This document shows positions 9,307-19,874 of a stretch of DNA of 64,000 bases, in pieces; positions within the stretch are counted from its first letter, which is position 1; each line of letters starts with the position of its first letter. The DNA lies in assembly GCA_963932145.1 (NCBI GenBank), contig OZ010590.1, positions 51,243,112 through 51,307,111 of the forward strand. Direction: 5' to 3'. This DNA is from Acanthosepion lycidas (Eukaryota; Mollusca; Cephalopoda; Sepiida; Sepiidae). The notes beneath the pieces were generated by a model, which worked only from the letters and a program-made list of their open reading frames with translations, did no database searches and had not been told where the DNA came from. A program made the position numbers and the translations under genes.

Positions 9307-9514
9307 AATTTTGTTGTTCAACTAGATTCTTAAATCTTCTGGAATTTATTGCTGTGATACAGCACTGAATGTTCATTTAAGAAAAAGTCGCTAAGGACTA
9401 AAGAACAGCCTCTTTCAGTATATGCGTAGATTTTCTTGAACTTCAAGTCCCATTTCTTCCAGCCTTGATAATTTTGTAATTTTTATTTTTTTTATTTTTT
9501 TTCCGGCAGACGTA

Positions 9515-9564
9515 TCAGATTCGAAACATTGTAAATTCAGCTCCATTCGTTATTCTCTAGAAGT
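9515..9564. repeat. 50-bp segment present only in B-type units
   Basis: After GCAGACGTA, B-type units carry 50 extra bases (TCAGATTCG to CTAGAAGT) before GGTTTTTAAA; A-type units run straight from GACGTA into GGTTTTTAAA. It recurs in every B-type unit, with minor changes such as TTATTGTCTAG in units 14-16 and 19. No flanking target duplication is obvious, so I cannot tell insertion in B from deletion in A. Confidence 0.85.
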
Positions 9565-9729
9565 GGTTTTTAAAATAAAGCAAACATTTCGTGGAAAATT
9601 TTGACATGTGCGACAATGCCTGACGAATTCATGCCTCTGATTCCATCGGAGGTGTCTTGTCACGGAAACATCTACCAAAACATAGATTAAAAGGGCAAAG
9701 AAACTTTGACGTATTTTAATCTCGGAAAA

Positions 9730-9891
9730 ATGCCATCATATCGGGCGACGACAAGTATATTGATAGGTAATAAATGTCGTTGGAAAATTAATTTCAAACA
9801 TTGTAATCAAAATAGTTGTTCCGAGAAGCATGAAAATCACCAAATTCGTCTCAGTTGTCCGTATGTGGATTATGAACACCGTCAAATATGA
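9730..9891 (+). CDS. Conserved short ORF, B-type version (53 codons), coding status doubtful
   Basis: The same frame with THCNQNSC where A-type has THQNSC. From the ATG it is open in every B-type unit examined. Differences between units are mostly amino-acid changing (Asn/His, Thr/Lys, Pro/Leu, Gln/Glu) with only a few silent ones, which does not point to protein constraint. The Cys/His spacing (Cys, Trp, Cys, Cys, His, His, Cys) faintly recalls a zinc-binding fragment, but no domain can be named. The reverse-strand frames over the same bases look like shadows. Confidence 0.12.
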   Translation: MPSYRATTSILIGNKCRWKINFKHCNQNSCSEKHENHQIRLSCPYVDYEHRQI

Positions 9892-9945
9892 AGAAATGAT
9901 CTATAATGATATTCCAGTTTGACGATCGAGACCAGCAGGCTTTAG

Positions 9946-10029
9946 GTCAGGGTGGCCGAGCGGTCTAAGGCGCTGCGTTTAGGTCGCAGTCGGGTCTTCC
10001 CGGCGTGGGTTCGAATCCCACACCTGACA
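9946..10029 (+). tRNA. tRNA-Leu-TAG: tRNA-Leu(TAG) on a Leu-CAG body (unit 7)
   Basis: 84 nt. Same body as the CAG copies: acceptor GTCAGGG, anticodon stem CTGCG/CGCAG, long variable arm, and intact A and B boxes. The loop is TTTAGGT, so position 34 is T and the anticodon is TAG (reads CUA and, by wobble, CUG). The 3' acceptor strand is ACCTGAC, giving a G7-A66 mismatch at the base of the stem. Leucyl-tRNA synthetase does not generally depend on the anticodon, so charging should survive the swap. TTTTCTTTT lies 15 nt downstream. Confidence 0.94.
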
Positions 10030-10431
10030 ATTGAACGACGTTATTTTCTTTTGCTATGATATATTTAGTCTTTCATGTAAAAAATTGAAAAAGAAAGAGC
10101 ATTAAATTAAAAATCGCGTCTGTTGGCATGTCAATATTACGATCTAGAAATTATGAAGAGCGTAAAAATACTAAAATGTTAATCATTTTGAAAACGATGC
10201 GTGCAATCGTACTGAACATAGGCTAGCTGTGTAAAATATAGTCATTCTTGAATACTAGACGAGTCCGTGGTCAATGTGCAGAAATTGAATTTGAAAATAA
10301 ATTTACTTTCTTGAAAGTTAACTTTTCCTAAAAGTTTTATTTTCGCCGTAATTATTGATGGATTGAGAATTATTTCCGAGCCGAGATATCAAATTGAATT
10401 GGGAAAATAAAAAAAACCTATAGGAAAAGCA

Positions 10432-10503
10432 TTCCCACACCGGGAATCGAACCCGGGCCGCCTGGGTGAAAGCCAGGAATCCTAACCACTAGACCATGTG
10501 GGA
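10432..10503 (-). tRNA. tRNA-Glu-TTC: tRNA-Glu(TTC), intact (unit 7)
   Basis: 72 nt. All stems pair: acceptor TCCCACA/TGTGGGA, anticodon stem CCTGG/CCAGG with loop CTTTCAC (anticodon TTC; reads GAA, GAG), and T arm CCGGG-TTCGATT-CCCGG. Discriminator A. A box TGGTCTAGTGG, B box GGTTCGATTCC. TTTT on the minus strand 3 nt past the 3' end. It faces the Leu gene tail to tail. Confidence 0.96.
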
Positions 10504-10883
10504 ACCCGGGCGCGATTTGTTGTTACAGGCTAAAGTGTCAAACACGCTTCACACAGTCTTAGAGATATCATCCATCTCTCAGTTCCGAAACCGATAATGA
10601 ATCATTGATTTGTATTCGTTATTGTATTGGTTGCTTTCGGAAAATAACATTTTACCTCATACACACCGACCTCATATTCAACACCTGCTTCATACCGCTC
10701 ACTTTTACACTCAGACGTGACACGCTCTAGAGATTTTTGATGTAAGGCGTAAACAGTACTAGCACCCAAATTTAATCAGCTTTTGTCTGACAATCCATGA
10801 GTAAAATATTTACATTTAAAATGGATTTCCTATTCCTCATAGAACATTTACAAAAACTACAGGTAAGAACGATGAACTTGCTG

Positions 10884-10956
10884 GGCCGCGTGGCCTAATG
10901 GAAAAGGCGTCTGACTTCGAATCAGAAGATTGCGAGTTCGAGTCTCGTCGTGGTCG
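10884..10956 (+). tRNA. tRNA-Arg-TCG: tRNA-Arg(TCG), intact (unit 7)
   Basis: 73 nt. Acceptor GGCCGCG/CGTGGTC (two G-T pairs), D stem GCCT/AGGC, anticodon stem TCTGA/TCAGA with loop CTTCGAA (anticodon TCG, reads CGA), T arm GCGAG-TTCGAGT-CTCGT, discriminator G. TTTT starts 3 nt downstream. It is divergent from Glu across a 380-bp spacer. Confidence 0.96.
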
Positions 10957-11595
10957 AATTTTGTTGTTCAACTAGATTCTGAAATCTTCTGGAATTTTTT
11001 GCTGTGATACAGCACTGAATGTCCAATTAAGAAAAAGTCGCTCAGGACTAAAGAACAGCCTCTTTTAGTATATACGTAGATTTTCTTGAACTTCAAGTCC
11101 CATTTCTTCCAGCCTTGATAATTTTGTAATTTTTATTTTTTTTATTTTTTTTCCGGCAGACGTATCAGATTCGAAACATTGTAAATTCAGCTCCATTCGT
11201 TATTCTCTAGAAGTGGTTTTTAAAATAAAGCAAACATTTCGTGGAAAATTTTGACATGTGCGACAATGCCTGACGAATTCATGCCTCTGATTCCATCGGA
11301 GGTGTCTTGTCACGGAAACATCTACCAAAACATAGATTAAAAGGGCAAAGAAACTTTGACGTATTTTAATCTCGGAAAAATGCCATCATATCGGGCGACG
11401 ACAAGTATATTGATAGGTAATAAATGTCGTTGGAAAATTAATTTCACACATTGTAATCAAAATAGTTGTTCCGAGAAGCATGAAAATCACCAAATTCGTC
11501 TCAGTTGTCCGTATGTGGATTATGAACACCGTCAAATATGAAGAAATGATCTATAATGATATTCCAGTTTGACGATCGAGACCAGCAGGCTTTAG

Positions 11596-11679
11596 GTCAG
11601 GGTGGCCGAGCGGTCTAAGGCGCTGCGTTTAGGTCGCAGTCGGGTCTTCCCGGCGTGGGTTCGAATCCCACACCTGACA
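11596..11679 (+). tRNA. tRNA-Leu-TAG: tRNA-Leu(TAG) (unit 8)
   Basis: Identical to the copy at 9946 (G7-A66). Confidence 0.94.
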
Positions 11680-12082
11680 ATTGAACGACGTTATTTTCTT
11701 TTGCTATGATATATTTAGTCTTTCATGTAAAAAAATGAAAAAGAAAGAGCATTAAATTAAAAATCGCGTCTGTTGGCATGTCAATATTACGATCTAGAAG
11801 TTATGAAGAGCGTAAAAATACTAAAATGTTAATCATTTTGAAAACGATGCGTACAATCGTACTGAACATAGGCTAGCTGTGTAAAATATAGTCATTCTTG
11901 AATACTAGACGAGTCCGTGGTCAATGTGCAGAAATTGAATTTGAAAATAAATTTACTTTCTTGAAAGTTAACTTTTTCTAAAAGTTTTATTTTCACCGTA
12001 ATTATTGATGGATTGTGAATTATTTCCGAGCCGAGATATCAAATTGAATTGGGAAAATAAAAAAAAACTTATAGGAATAGCA

Positions 12083-12154
12083 TTCCCACACCGGGAATCG
12101 AACCCGGGCCGCCTGCGTGAAAGCCAGGAATCCTAACCACTAGACCATGTGGGA
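12083..12154 (-). tRNA. tRNA-Glu-TTC: tRNA-Glu(TTC), one anticodon-stem mismatch (unit 8)
   Basis: As the copy at 10432 but with a G31-G39 mismatch next to the anticodon loop (plus strand GCCTGCGTGAAAG). The proximal terminator is also broken (GGAATAG); the distal T run remains. Confidence 0.88.
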
Positions 12155-12534
12155 ACCTGGGGACGACTTGTTGTTACAGGCTAAAGTGTCAAACACGCTT
12201 CACACAGTCTTACAGATATCATCCATCTCTCAGTTTCGAAACCGATAATGAATCATTGATTTGTATTCGTTATTGTATTGGTTGCTTTCGGAAAATAACA
12301 TTTTACCTCATACACACCGACCTCATATTCAACACCTGCTTCATACCGCTCACTTTTACAGTCAGACGTGACACGCTCTAGAGATTTTTGATGTAAGGCG
12401 TAAACAGTACTAGCACCCAAATTTAATCAGCTTTTGTCTGACAATCCATGAGTAAAATATTTGCATTTAAAATGGATTTCCTATTCCTCATAGAACATTT
12501 ACAAAAACTACAGGTAAGAACGATGAACTTGCTG

Positions 12535-12607
12535 GGCCGCGTGGCCTAATGGAAAAGGCGTCTGACTTCGAATCAGAAGATTGCGAGTTCGAGTCTCGTC
12601 GTGGTCG
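12535..12607 (+). tRNA. tRNA-Arg-TCG: tRNA-Arg(TCG), intact (unit 8)
   Basis: Identical to the copy at 10884. Confidence 0.96.
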
Positions 12608-13246
12608 AATTTTGTTGTTCAACTAGATTCTGAAATCTTCTGGAATTTATTGCTGTGATACAGCACTGAATGTCCAATTAAGAAAAAGTCGCTCAGGACT
12701 AAAGAACAGCCTCTTTTAGTATATACGTAGATTTTCTTGAACTTCAAGTCCCATTTCTTCCAGCCTTGATAATTTTGTAATTTTTATTTTTTTTATTTTT
12801 TTTCCGGCAGACGTATCAGATTCGAAACATTGTAAATTCAGCTCCATTCGTTATTCTCTAGAAGTGGTTTTTAAAATAAAGCAAACATTTCGTGGAAAAT
12901 TTTGACATGTGCGACAATGCCTGACGAATTCATGCCTCTGATTCCATCGGAGGTGTCTTGTCACGGAAACATCTACCAAAACATAGATTAAAAGGGCAAA
13001 GAAACTTTGACGTATTTTAATCTCGGAAAAATGCCATCATATCGGGCGACGACAAGTATATTGATAGGTAATAAATGTCGTTGGAAAATTAATTTCACAC
13101 ATTGTAATCAAAATAGTTGTTCCGAGAAGCATGAAAATCACCAAATTCGTCTCAGTTGTCCGTATGTGGATTATGAACACCGTCAAATATGAAGAAATGA
13201 TCTATAATGATATTCCAGTTTGACGATCGAGACCAGCAGGCTTTAG

Positions 13247-13330
13247 GTCAGGGTGGCCGAGCGGTCTAAGGCGCTGCGTTTAGATCGCAGTCGGGTCTTC
13301 CCGGCGTGGGTTCGAATCCCACACCTGACA
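13247..13330 (+). tRNA. tRNA-Leu-TAG: tRNA-Leu(TAG), A37 (unit 9)
   Basis: As the copy at 9946 but with A instead of G 3' of the anticodon (loop TTTAGAT). G7-A66. Confidence 0.92.
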
Positions 13331-13732
13331 ATTGAACGACGTTATTTTCTTTTGCTATGATATATTTAGTCTTTCATGTAAAAAAATGAAAAAGAAAGAG
13401 CATTAAATTAAAAATCGCGTCTGTTGGCATGTCAATATTACGATCTAGAAATTATGAAGAGCGTAAAAATACTAAAATGTTAATCATTTTGAAAACGATG
13501 CGTGCAATCGTACTGAACATAGGCTAGCTGTGTAAAATATAGTCATTCTTGAATACTAGACGAGTCCGTGGTCAATGTGCAGAAATTGAATTTGAAAATA
13601 AATTTACTTTCTTGAAAGTTAACTTTTCCTAAAAGTTTTATTTTCGCCGTAATTATTGATGGATTGAGAATTATTTCCGAGCCGAGATATCAAATTGAAT
13701 TGGGAAAATAAAAAAAACCTATAGGAAAAGCA

Positions 13733-13804
13733 TTCCCCCACCGGGAATCGAACCCGGGCCGCCTGGGTGAAAGCCAGGAATCCTAACCACTAGACCATGT
13801 GGGA
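13733..13804 (-). tRNA. tRNA-Glu-TTC: tRNA-Glu(TTC), one acceptor mismatch (unit 9)
   Basis: As the copy at 10432 but T68 is G (plus strand TTCCCCCACC), giving an A5-G68 mismatch. Confidence 0.88.
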
Positions 13805-14184
13805 ACCCGGGCGTGATTTGTTGTTACAGGCTAAAGTGTCAAACACGCTTCACACATTCTTAGAGATATCATCCATCTCTCAGTTCCGAAACCGATAATG
13901 AATCATTGATTTGTATTCGTTATTGTATTGGTTGCTTTCGGAAAATAACATTTTACCTCATACACACCGACCTCATATTCAACACCTGCTTCATACCGCT
14001 CACTTTTACAGTCAGACGTGACACGCTCTAGAGATTTTTGATGTAAGGCGTAAACAGTACTAGCACCCAAATTTAATCAGCTTTTGTCTGACAATCCATG
14101 AGTAAAATATTTGCATTTAAAATGGATTTCCTATTCCTCATAGAACATTTACAAAAACTACAGGTAAGAACGATGTACTTGCTG

Positions 14185-14257
14185 GGCCGCGTGGCCTAAT
14201 GGAAAAGGCGTCTGACTTCGAATCAGAAGATTGCGAGTTCGAGTCTCGTCGTGGTCG
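14185..14257 (+). tRNA. tRNA-Arg-TCG: tRNA-Arg(TCG), intact (unit 9)
   Basis: Identical to the copy at 10884; the upstream flank has GATGTACTT. Confidence 0.96.
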
Positions 14258-14887
14258 AATTTTGTTGTTCAACTAGATTCTGAAATCTTCTGGAATTTTT
14301 TGCTGTGATACAGCACTGAATGTCCAATTAAGAAAAAGTCGCTCAGGACTAAAGAACAGCCTCTTTTAGTATATACGTAGATTTTCTTGAACTTCAAGTC
14401 CCATTTCTTCCAGCCTTGATAATTTTGTAATTTTTATTTTTTTTCCGGCAGACGTATCAGATTCGAAACATTGTAAATTCAGCTCCATTCGTTATTCTCT
14501 AGAAGTGGTTTTTAAAATAAAGCAAACATTTCGTGGAAAATTTTGACATGTGCGACAATGCCTGACGAATTCATGCCTCTGATTCCATCGGAGGTGTCTT
14601 GTCACGGAAACATCTACCAAAACATAGATTAAAAGGGCAAAGAAACTTTGACGTATTTTAATCTCGGAAAAATGCCATCATATCGGGCGACGACAAGTAT
14701 ATTGATAGGTAATAAATGTCGTTGGAAAATTAATTTCACACATTGTAATCAAAATAGTTGTTCCGAGAAGCATGAAAATCACCAAATTCGTCTCAGTTGT
14801 CCGTATGTGGATTATGAACACCGTCAAATATGAAGAAATGATCTATAATGATATTCCAGTTTGACGATCGAGACCAGCAGGCTTTAG

Positions 14888-14971
14888 GTCAGGGTGGCCG
14901 AGCGGTCTAAGGCGCTGCGTTTAGGTCGCAGTCGGGTCTTCCCGGCGTGGGTTCGAATCCCACACCTGACA
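14888..14971 (+). tRNA. tRNA-Leu-TAG: tRNA-Leu(TAG) (unit 10)
   Basis: Identical to the copy at 9946. The T tract upstream is about 9 bases shorter in this unit (1641 bp from the previous Leu). Confidence 0.94.
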
Positions 14972-15373
14972 ATTGAACGACGTTATTTTCTTTTGCTATG
15001 ATATATTTAGTCTTTCATGTAAAAAAATGAAAAAGAAAGAGCATTAAATTAAAAATCGCGTCTGTAGGCATGTCAATATTACGATCTAGAAGTTATGAAG
15101 AGCGTAAAAATACTAAAATGTTAATCATTTTGAAAACGATGCGTACAATCGTACTGAACATAGGCTAGCTGTGTAAAATATAGTCATTCTTGAATACTAG
15201 ACGAGTCCGTGGTCAATGTGCAGAAATTGAATTTGAAAATAAATTTACTTTCTTGAAAGTTAACTTTTCCTAAAAGTTTTATTTTCGCCGTAATTATTGA
15301 TGGATTGAGAATTATTTCCGAGCCGAGATATCAAATTGAATTGGGAAAATAAAAAAAACCTATAGGAAAAGCA

Positions 15374-15445
15374 TTCCCCCACCGGGAATCGAACCCGGGC
15401 CGCCTGGGTGAAAGCCAGGAATCCTAACCACTAGACCATGTGGGA
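15374..15445 (-). tRNA. tRNA-Glu-TTC: tRNA-Glu(TTC), one acceptor mismatch (unit 10)
   Basis: Shares the T68 to G change of unit 9. Confidence 0.88.
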
Positions 15446-15825
15446 ACCCGGGCGTGATTTGTTGTTACAGGCTAAAGTGTCAAACACGCTTCACACAGTC
15501 TTACAGATATCATCCATCTCTCAGTTTCGAAACCGATAATGAATCATTGATTTGTATTCGTTATTGTATTGGTTGCTTTCGGAAAATAACATTTTACCTC
15601 ATACACACCGACCTCATATTCAACACCTGCTTCATACCGCTCACTTTTACAGTCAGACGTGACACGCTCTAGAGATTTTTGATGTAAGGCGTAAACAGTA
15701 CTAGCACCCAAATTTAATCAGCTTTTGTCTGACAATCCATGAGTAAAATATTTGCATTTAAAATGGATTTCCTATTCCTCATAGAACATTTACAAAAACT
15801 ACAGGTAAGAACGATGAACTTGCTG

Positions 15826-15898
15826 GGCCGCGTGGCCTAATGGAAAAGGCGTCTGACTTCGAATCAGAAGATTGCGAGTTCGAGTCTCGTCGTGGTCG
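15826..15898 (+). tRNA. tRNA-Arg-TCG: tRNA-Arg(TCG), intact (unit 10)
   Basis: Identical to the copy at 10884. Confidence 0.96.
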
Positions 15899-16537
15899 AA
15901 TTTTGTTGTTCAACTAGATTCTGAAATCTTCTGGAATTTTTTGCTGTGATACAGCACTGAATGTCCAATTAAGAAAAAGTCGCTCAGGACTAAAGAACAG
16001 CCTCTTTTAGTATATACGTAGATTTTCTTGAACTTCAAGTCCCATTTCTTCCAGCCTTGATAATTTTGTAATTTTTATTTTTTTTATTTTTTTTCCGGCA
16101 GACGTATCAGATTCGAAACATTGTAAATTCAGCTCCATTCGTTATTCTCTAGAAGTGGTTTTTAAAATAAAGCAAACATTTCGTGGAAAATTTTGACATG
16201 TGCGACAATGCCTGACGAATTCATGCCTCTGATTCCATCGGAGGTGTCTTGTCACGGAAACATCTACCAAAACATAGATTAAAAGGGCAAAGAAACTTTG
16301 ACGTATTTTAATCTCGGAAAAATGCCATCATATCGGGCGACGACAAGTATATTGATAGGTAATAAATGTCGTTGGAAAATTAATTTCACACATTGTAATC
16401 AAAATAGTTGTTCCGAGAAGCATGAAAATCACCAAATTCGTCTCAGTTGTCCGTATGTGGATTATGAACACCGTCAAATATGAAGAAATGATCTATAATG
16501 ATATTCCAGTTTGACGATCGAAACCAGCAGGCTTTAG

Positions 16538-16621
16538 GTCAAGGTGGCCGAGAGGTCTAAGGCGCTGCGTTTAGGTCGCAGTCGGGTCTTCCCGGCGTGG
16601 GTTCGAATCCCACTTCTGACA
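16538..16621 (+). tRNA. tRNA-Leu(TAG), altered acceptor and no close terminator (unit 11)
   Basis: GTCAAGG opposite TTCTGAC gives an A5-C68 mismatch and two G-T pairs, with GAGAGG in the D loop (GAGCGG elsewhere). Downstream, the TTTTCTTTT block is deleted (GTTATTTATATTTAG). The next run of four T is about 140 nt away, so a normal transcript end is doubtful. Probably a decaying copy. Confidence 0.75.
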
Positions 16622-17009
16622 ATAGAACGACGTTATTTATATTTAGTCTTTCATGTAAAAAAATGAAAAAGAAAGAGCATTAAATTAAAAATCGCGTCTG
16701 TTGGCATGTCAATATTACGATCTAGAAATTATGAAGAGCGTAAAAATACTAAAATGTTAATTATTTTGAAAACGATGCGTGCAATCGTACTGAACATAGG
16801 CTAGCTGTGTAAAATATAGTCATTCTTGAATACTAGACGAGTCCGTGGTCAATGTGCAGAAATTGAATTTGAAAATAAATTTACTTTCTTGAAAGTTAAC
16901 TTTTCCTAAAAGTTTTATTTTCGCCGTAATTATTGATGGATTGAGAATTATTTCCGAGCCGAGATATCAAATTGAATTGGGAAAATAAAAAAAACCTATA
17001 GGAAAAGCA

Positions 17010-17081
17010 TTCCCACACCGGGAATCGAACCCGGGCCGCCTGGGTGAAAGCCAGGAATCCTAACCACTAGACCATGTGGGA
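17010..17081 (-). tRNA. tRNA-Glu-TTC: tRNA-Glu(TTC), intact (unit 11)
   Basis: Identical to the copy at 10432. Confidence 0.96.
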
Positions 17082-17461
17082 ACCCGGGCGCGATTTGTTG
17101 TTACAGGCTAAAGTGTCAAACACGCTTCACACAGTCTTAGAGATATCATCCATCTCTCAGTTCCGAAACCGATAATGAATCATTGATTTGTATTCGTTAT
17201 TGTATTGGTTGCTTTCGGAAAATAACATTTTACCTCATACACACCGACCTCATATTCAACACCTGCTTCATACCGCTCACTTTTACACTCAGACGTGACA
17301 CGCTCTAGAGATTTTTGATGTAAGGCGTAAACAGTACTAGCACCCAAATTTAATCAGCTTTTGTCTGACAATCCATGAGTAAAATATTTGCATTTAAAAT
17401 GGATTTCCTATTCCTCATAGAACATTTACAAAAACTACAGGTAAGAACGATGAACTTGCTG

Positions 17462-17534
17462 GGCCGCGTGGCCTAATGGAAAAGGCGTCTGACTTCGAAT
17501 CAGAAGATTGCGAGTTCGAGTCTCGTCCTGGTCG
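17462..17534 (+). tRNA. tRNA-Arg-TCG: tRNA-Arg(TCG), one acceptor mismatch (unit 11)
   Basis: G67 is C (CGTCCTGGTCG), giving a C6-C67 mismatch. The downstream flank lacks GAAATCTTCT. Confidence 0.88.
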
Positions 17535-18163
17535 AATTTTGTTGTTCAACTAGATTCTGGAATTTATTGCTGTGATACAGCACTGAATGTCCAATTAAGA
17601 AAAAGTCGCTCAAAACTAAAGAACAGCCTCTTTTAGTATATACGTAGATTTTCTTGAAATTCAAGTCCCATTTCTTCCAGCCTTGATAATTTTGTAATTT
17701 TTATTTTTTTTATTTTTTTTCCGGCAGACGTATCAGATTCGAAACATTGTAAATTCAGCTCCATTCGTTATTCTCTAGAAGTGGTTTTTAAAATAAAGCA
17801 AACATTTCGTGGAAAATTTTGACATGTGCGACAATGCCTGACGAATTCATGCCTCTGATTCCATCGGAGGTGTCTTGTCACGGAAACATCTACCAAAACA
17901 TAGATTAAAAGGGCAAAGAAACTTTGACGTATTTTAATCTCGGAAAAATGCCATCATATCGGGCGACGACAAGTATATTGATAGGTAATAAATGTCGTTG
18001 GAAAATTCATTTCACACATTGTAATCAAAATAGTTGTTCCGAGAAGCATGAAAATCATCAAATTCGTCTCAGTTGTCCGTATGTGGATTATGAACACCGT
18101 CAAATATGAAGAAATGATCTATAATGATATTCCAGTTTGACGATCGAAACCAGCAGGCTTTAG

Positions 18164-18247
18164 GTCAGGGTGGCCGAGCGGTCTACGGCGCTGCGTTTAG
18201 GTCGCAGTCGGGTCTTCCCGGCGTGGGTTCGAATCCCACTCCTGACA
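18164..18247 (+). tRNA. tRNA-Leu-TAG: tRNA-Leu(TAG) (unit 12)
   Basis: The 3' acceptor strand is TCCTGAC, restoring the G7-T66 pair. It has one D-arm change, GTCTACGG for GTCTAAGG. Terminator present. Confidence 0.92.
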
Positions 18248-18649
18248 ATTGAACGACGTTATTTTCTTTTGCTATGATATATTTAGTCTTTCATGTAAAA
18301 AAATGAAAAAGAAAGAGCATTAAATTAAAAATCGCGTCTGTTGGCATGTCAATATTACGATCTAGAAATTATGACGAGCGTAAAAATACTAAAATGTTAA
18401 TCATTTTGAAAACGATGCGTGCAATCGTACTGAACATAGGCTAGCTGTGTAAAATATAGTCATTCTTGAATACTAGACGAGTCCGTGGTCAATGTGCAGA
18501 AATTGAATTTGAAAATAAATTTACTTTCTTGAAAGTTAACTTTTCCTAAAAGTTTTATTTTCGCCGTAATTATTGATGGATTGAGAATTATTTCCGAGCC
18601 GAGATATCAAATTGAATTGGGAAAATAAAAAAAACCTATAGGAAAAGCA

Positions 18650-18721
18650 TTCCCACACCGGGAATCGAACCCGGGCCGCCTGGGTGAAAGCCAGGAATCC
18701 TAACCACTAGACCATGTGGGA
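18650..18721 (-). tRNA. tRNA-Glu-TTC: tRNA-Glu(TTC), intact (unit 12)
   Basis: Identical to the copy at 10432. Confidence 0.96.
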
Positions 18722-19101
18722 ACCCGGGCGCGATTTGTTGTTACAGGCTAAAGTGTCAAACACGCTTCACACAGTCTTAGAGATATCATCCATCTCTCAG
18801 TTCCGAAACCGATAATGAATCATTGATTTGTATTCGTTATTGTATTGGTTGCTTTCGGAAAATAACATTTTACCTCATACACACCGACCTCATATTCAAC
18901 ACCTGCTTCATACCGCTCACTTTTACACTCAGACGTGACACGCTCTAGAGATTTTTGATGTAAGGCGTAAACAGTACTAGCACCCAAATTTAATCAGCTT
19001 TTGTCTGACAATCCATGAGTAAAATATTTGCATTTAAAATGGATTTCCTATTCCTCATAGAACATTTACAAAAACTACAGGTAAGAACGATGAACTTGCT
19101 G

Positions 19102-19174
19102 GGCCGCGTGGCCTAATGGAAAAGGCGTCTGACTTCGAATCAGAAGATTGCGAGTTCGAGTCTCGTCGTGGTCG
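19102..19174 (+). tRNA. tRNA-Arg-TCG: tRNA-Arg(TCG), intact (unit 12)
   Basis: Identical to the copy at 10884. Confidence 0.96.
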
Positions 19175-19790
19175 AATTTTGTTGTTCAACTAGATTCTGA
19201 AATCTTCTGGAATTTTTTGCTGTGATACAGCACTGAATGTCCAATTAAGAAAAAGTCGCTCAGGACTAAAGAACAGCCTCTTTTAGTATATACGTAGATT
19301 TTCTTGAACTTCAAGTCCCATTTCTTCCAGCCTTGATAATTTTGTAATTTTTATTTTTTTTATTTTTTTTCCGGCAGACGTATCAGATTCGAAACATTGT
19401 AAATTCAGCTCCATTCGTTATTCTCTAGAAGTGGTTTTTAAAATAAAGCAAACATTTCGTGGAAAATTTTGACATGTGCGACAATGCCTGACGAATTCAT
19501 GCCTCTGATTCCATCGGAGGTGTCTTGTCACGGAAACATCTACCAAAACTTTGACGTATTTTAATCTCGGAAAAATGCCATCATATCGGGCGACGACAAG
19601 TATATTGATAGGTAATAAATGTCGTTGGAAAATTAATTTCACACATTGTAATCAAAATAGTTGTTCCGAGAAGCATGAAAATCACCAAATTCGTCTCAGT
19701 TGTCCGTATGTGGATTATGAACACCGTCAAATATGAAGAAATGATCTATAATGATATTCCAGTTTGACGATCGAAACCAGCAGGCTTTAG

Positions 19791-19874
19791 GTCAAGGTGG
19801 CCGAGAGGTCTAAGGCGCTGCGTTTAGGTCGCAGTCGGGTCTTCCCGGCGTGGGTTCGAATCCCACTTCTGACA
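19791..19874 (+). tRNA. tRNA-Leu(TAG), altered acceptor and no close terminator (unit 13)
   Basis: Same altered Leu as unit 11 (A5-C68, GAGAGG, TTTTCTTTT deleted). Upstream, this unit also lacks ATAGATTAAAAGGGCAAAGAA-like sequence between ACCAAAAC and TTTGACG. Confidence 0.75.

Larger units (their letters stand above)
1..9490. repeat. A-type block, left (units 1-6)
   Basis: Six units of 1596-1598 bp. They are marked by Leu anticodon CAG, degenerate Glu and Arg copies, a pure poly-A of about 17 before Glu, a pure poly-T of about 18-23 before the small ORF, and absence of the 50-bp segment seen at 9515..9564. Units 1-4 are almost identical. The right edge lies in the T-rich tract near 9480-9500: the sequence before it (Arg at 9234, then A-type bases around 9370-9420) is A-type, and everything after is B-type. 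Confidence 0.9.

Noticed and set aside
15454-15672. 72-codon plus-strand frame (MICCYRLKCQ...) in the Glu-Arg spacer
   Set aside because: Seen in one unit only; no start or frame conservation elsewhere, although the DNA is nearly identical.
19418-19642. Reverse-strand 74-codon frame (MKLIFQRHLLPIN...) recurring at 25963, 27564 and 40725
   Set aside because: It is the antisense of the small plus-strand frame. It opens only in the units where about 20 bp upstream of TTTGACG are missing. It is a shadow and not conserved in the other units.
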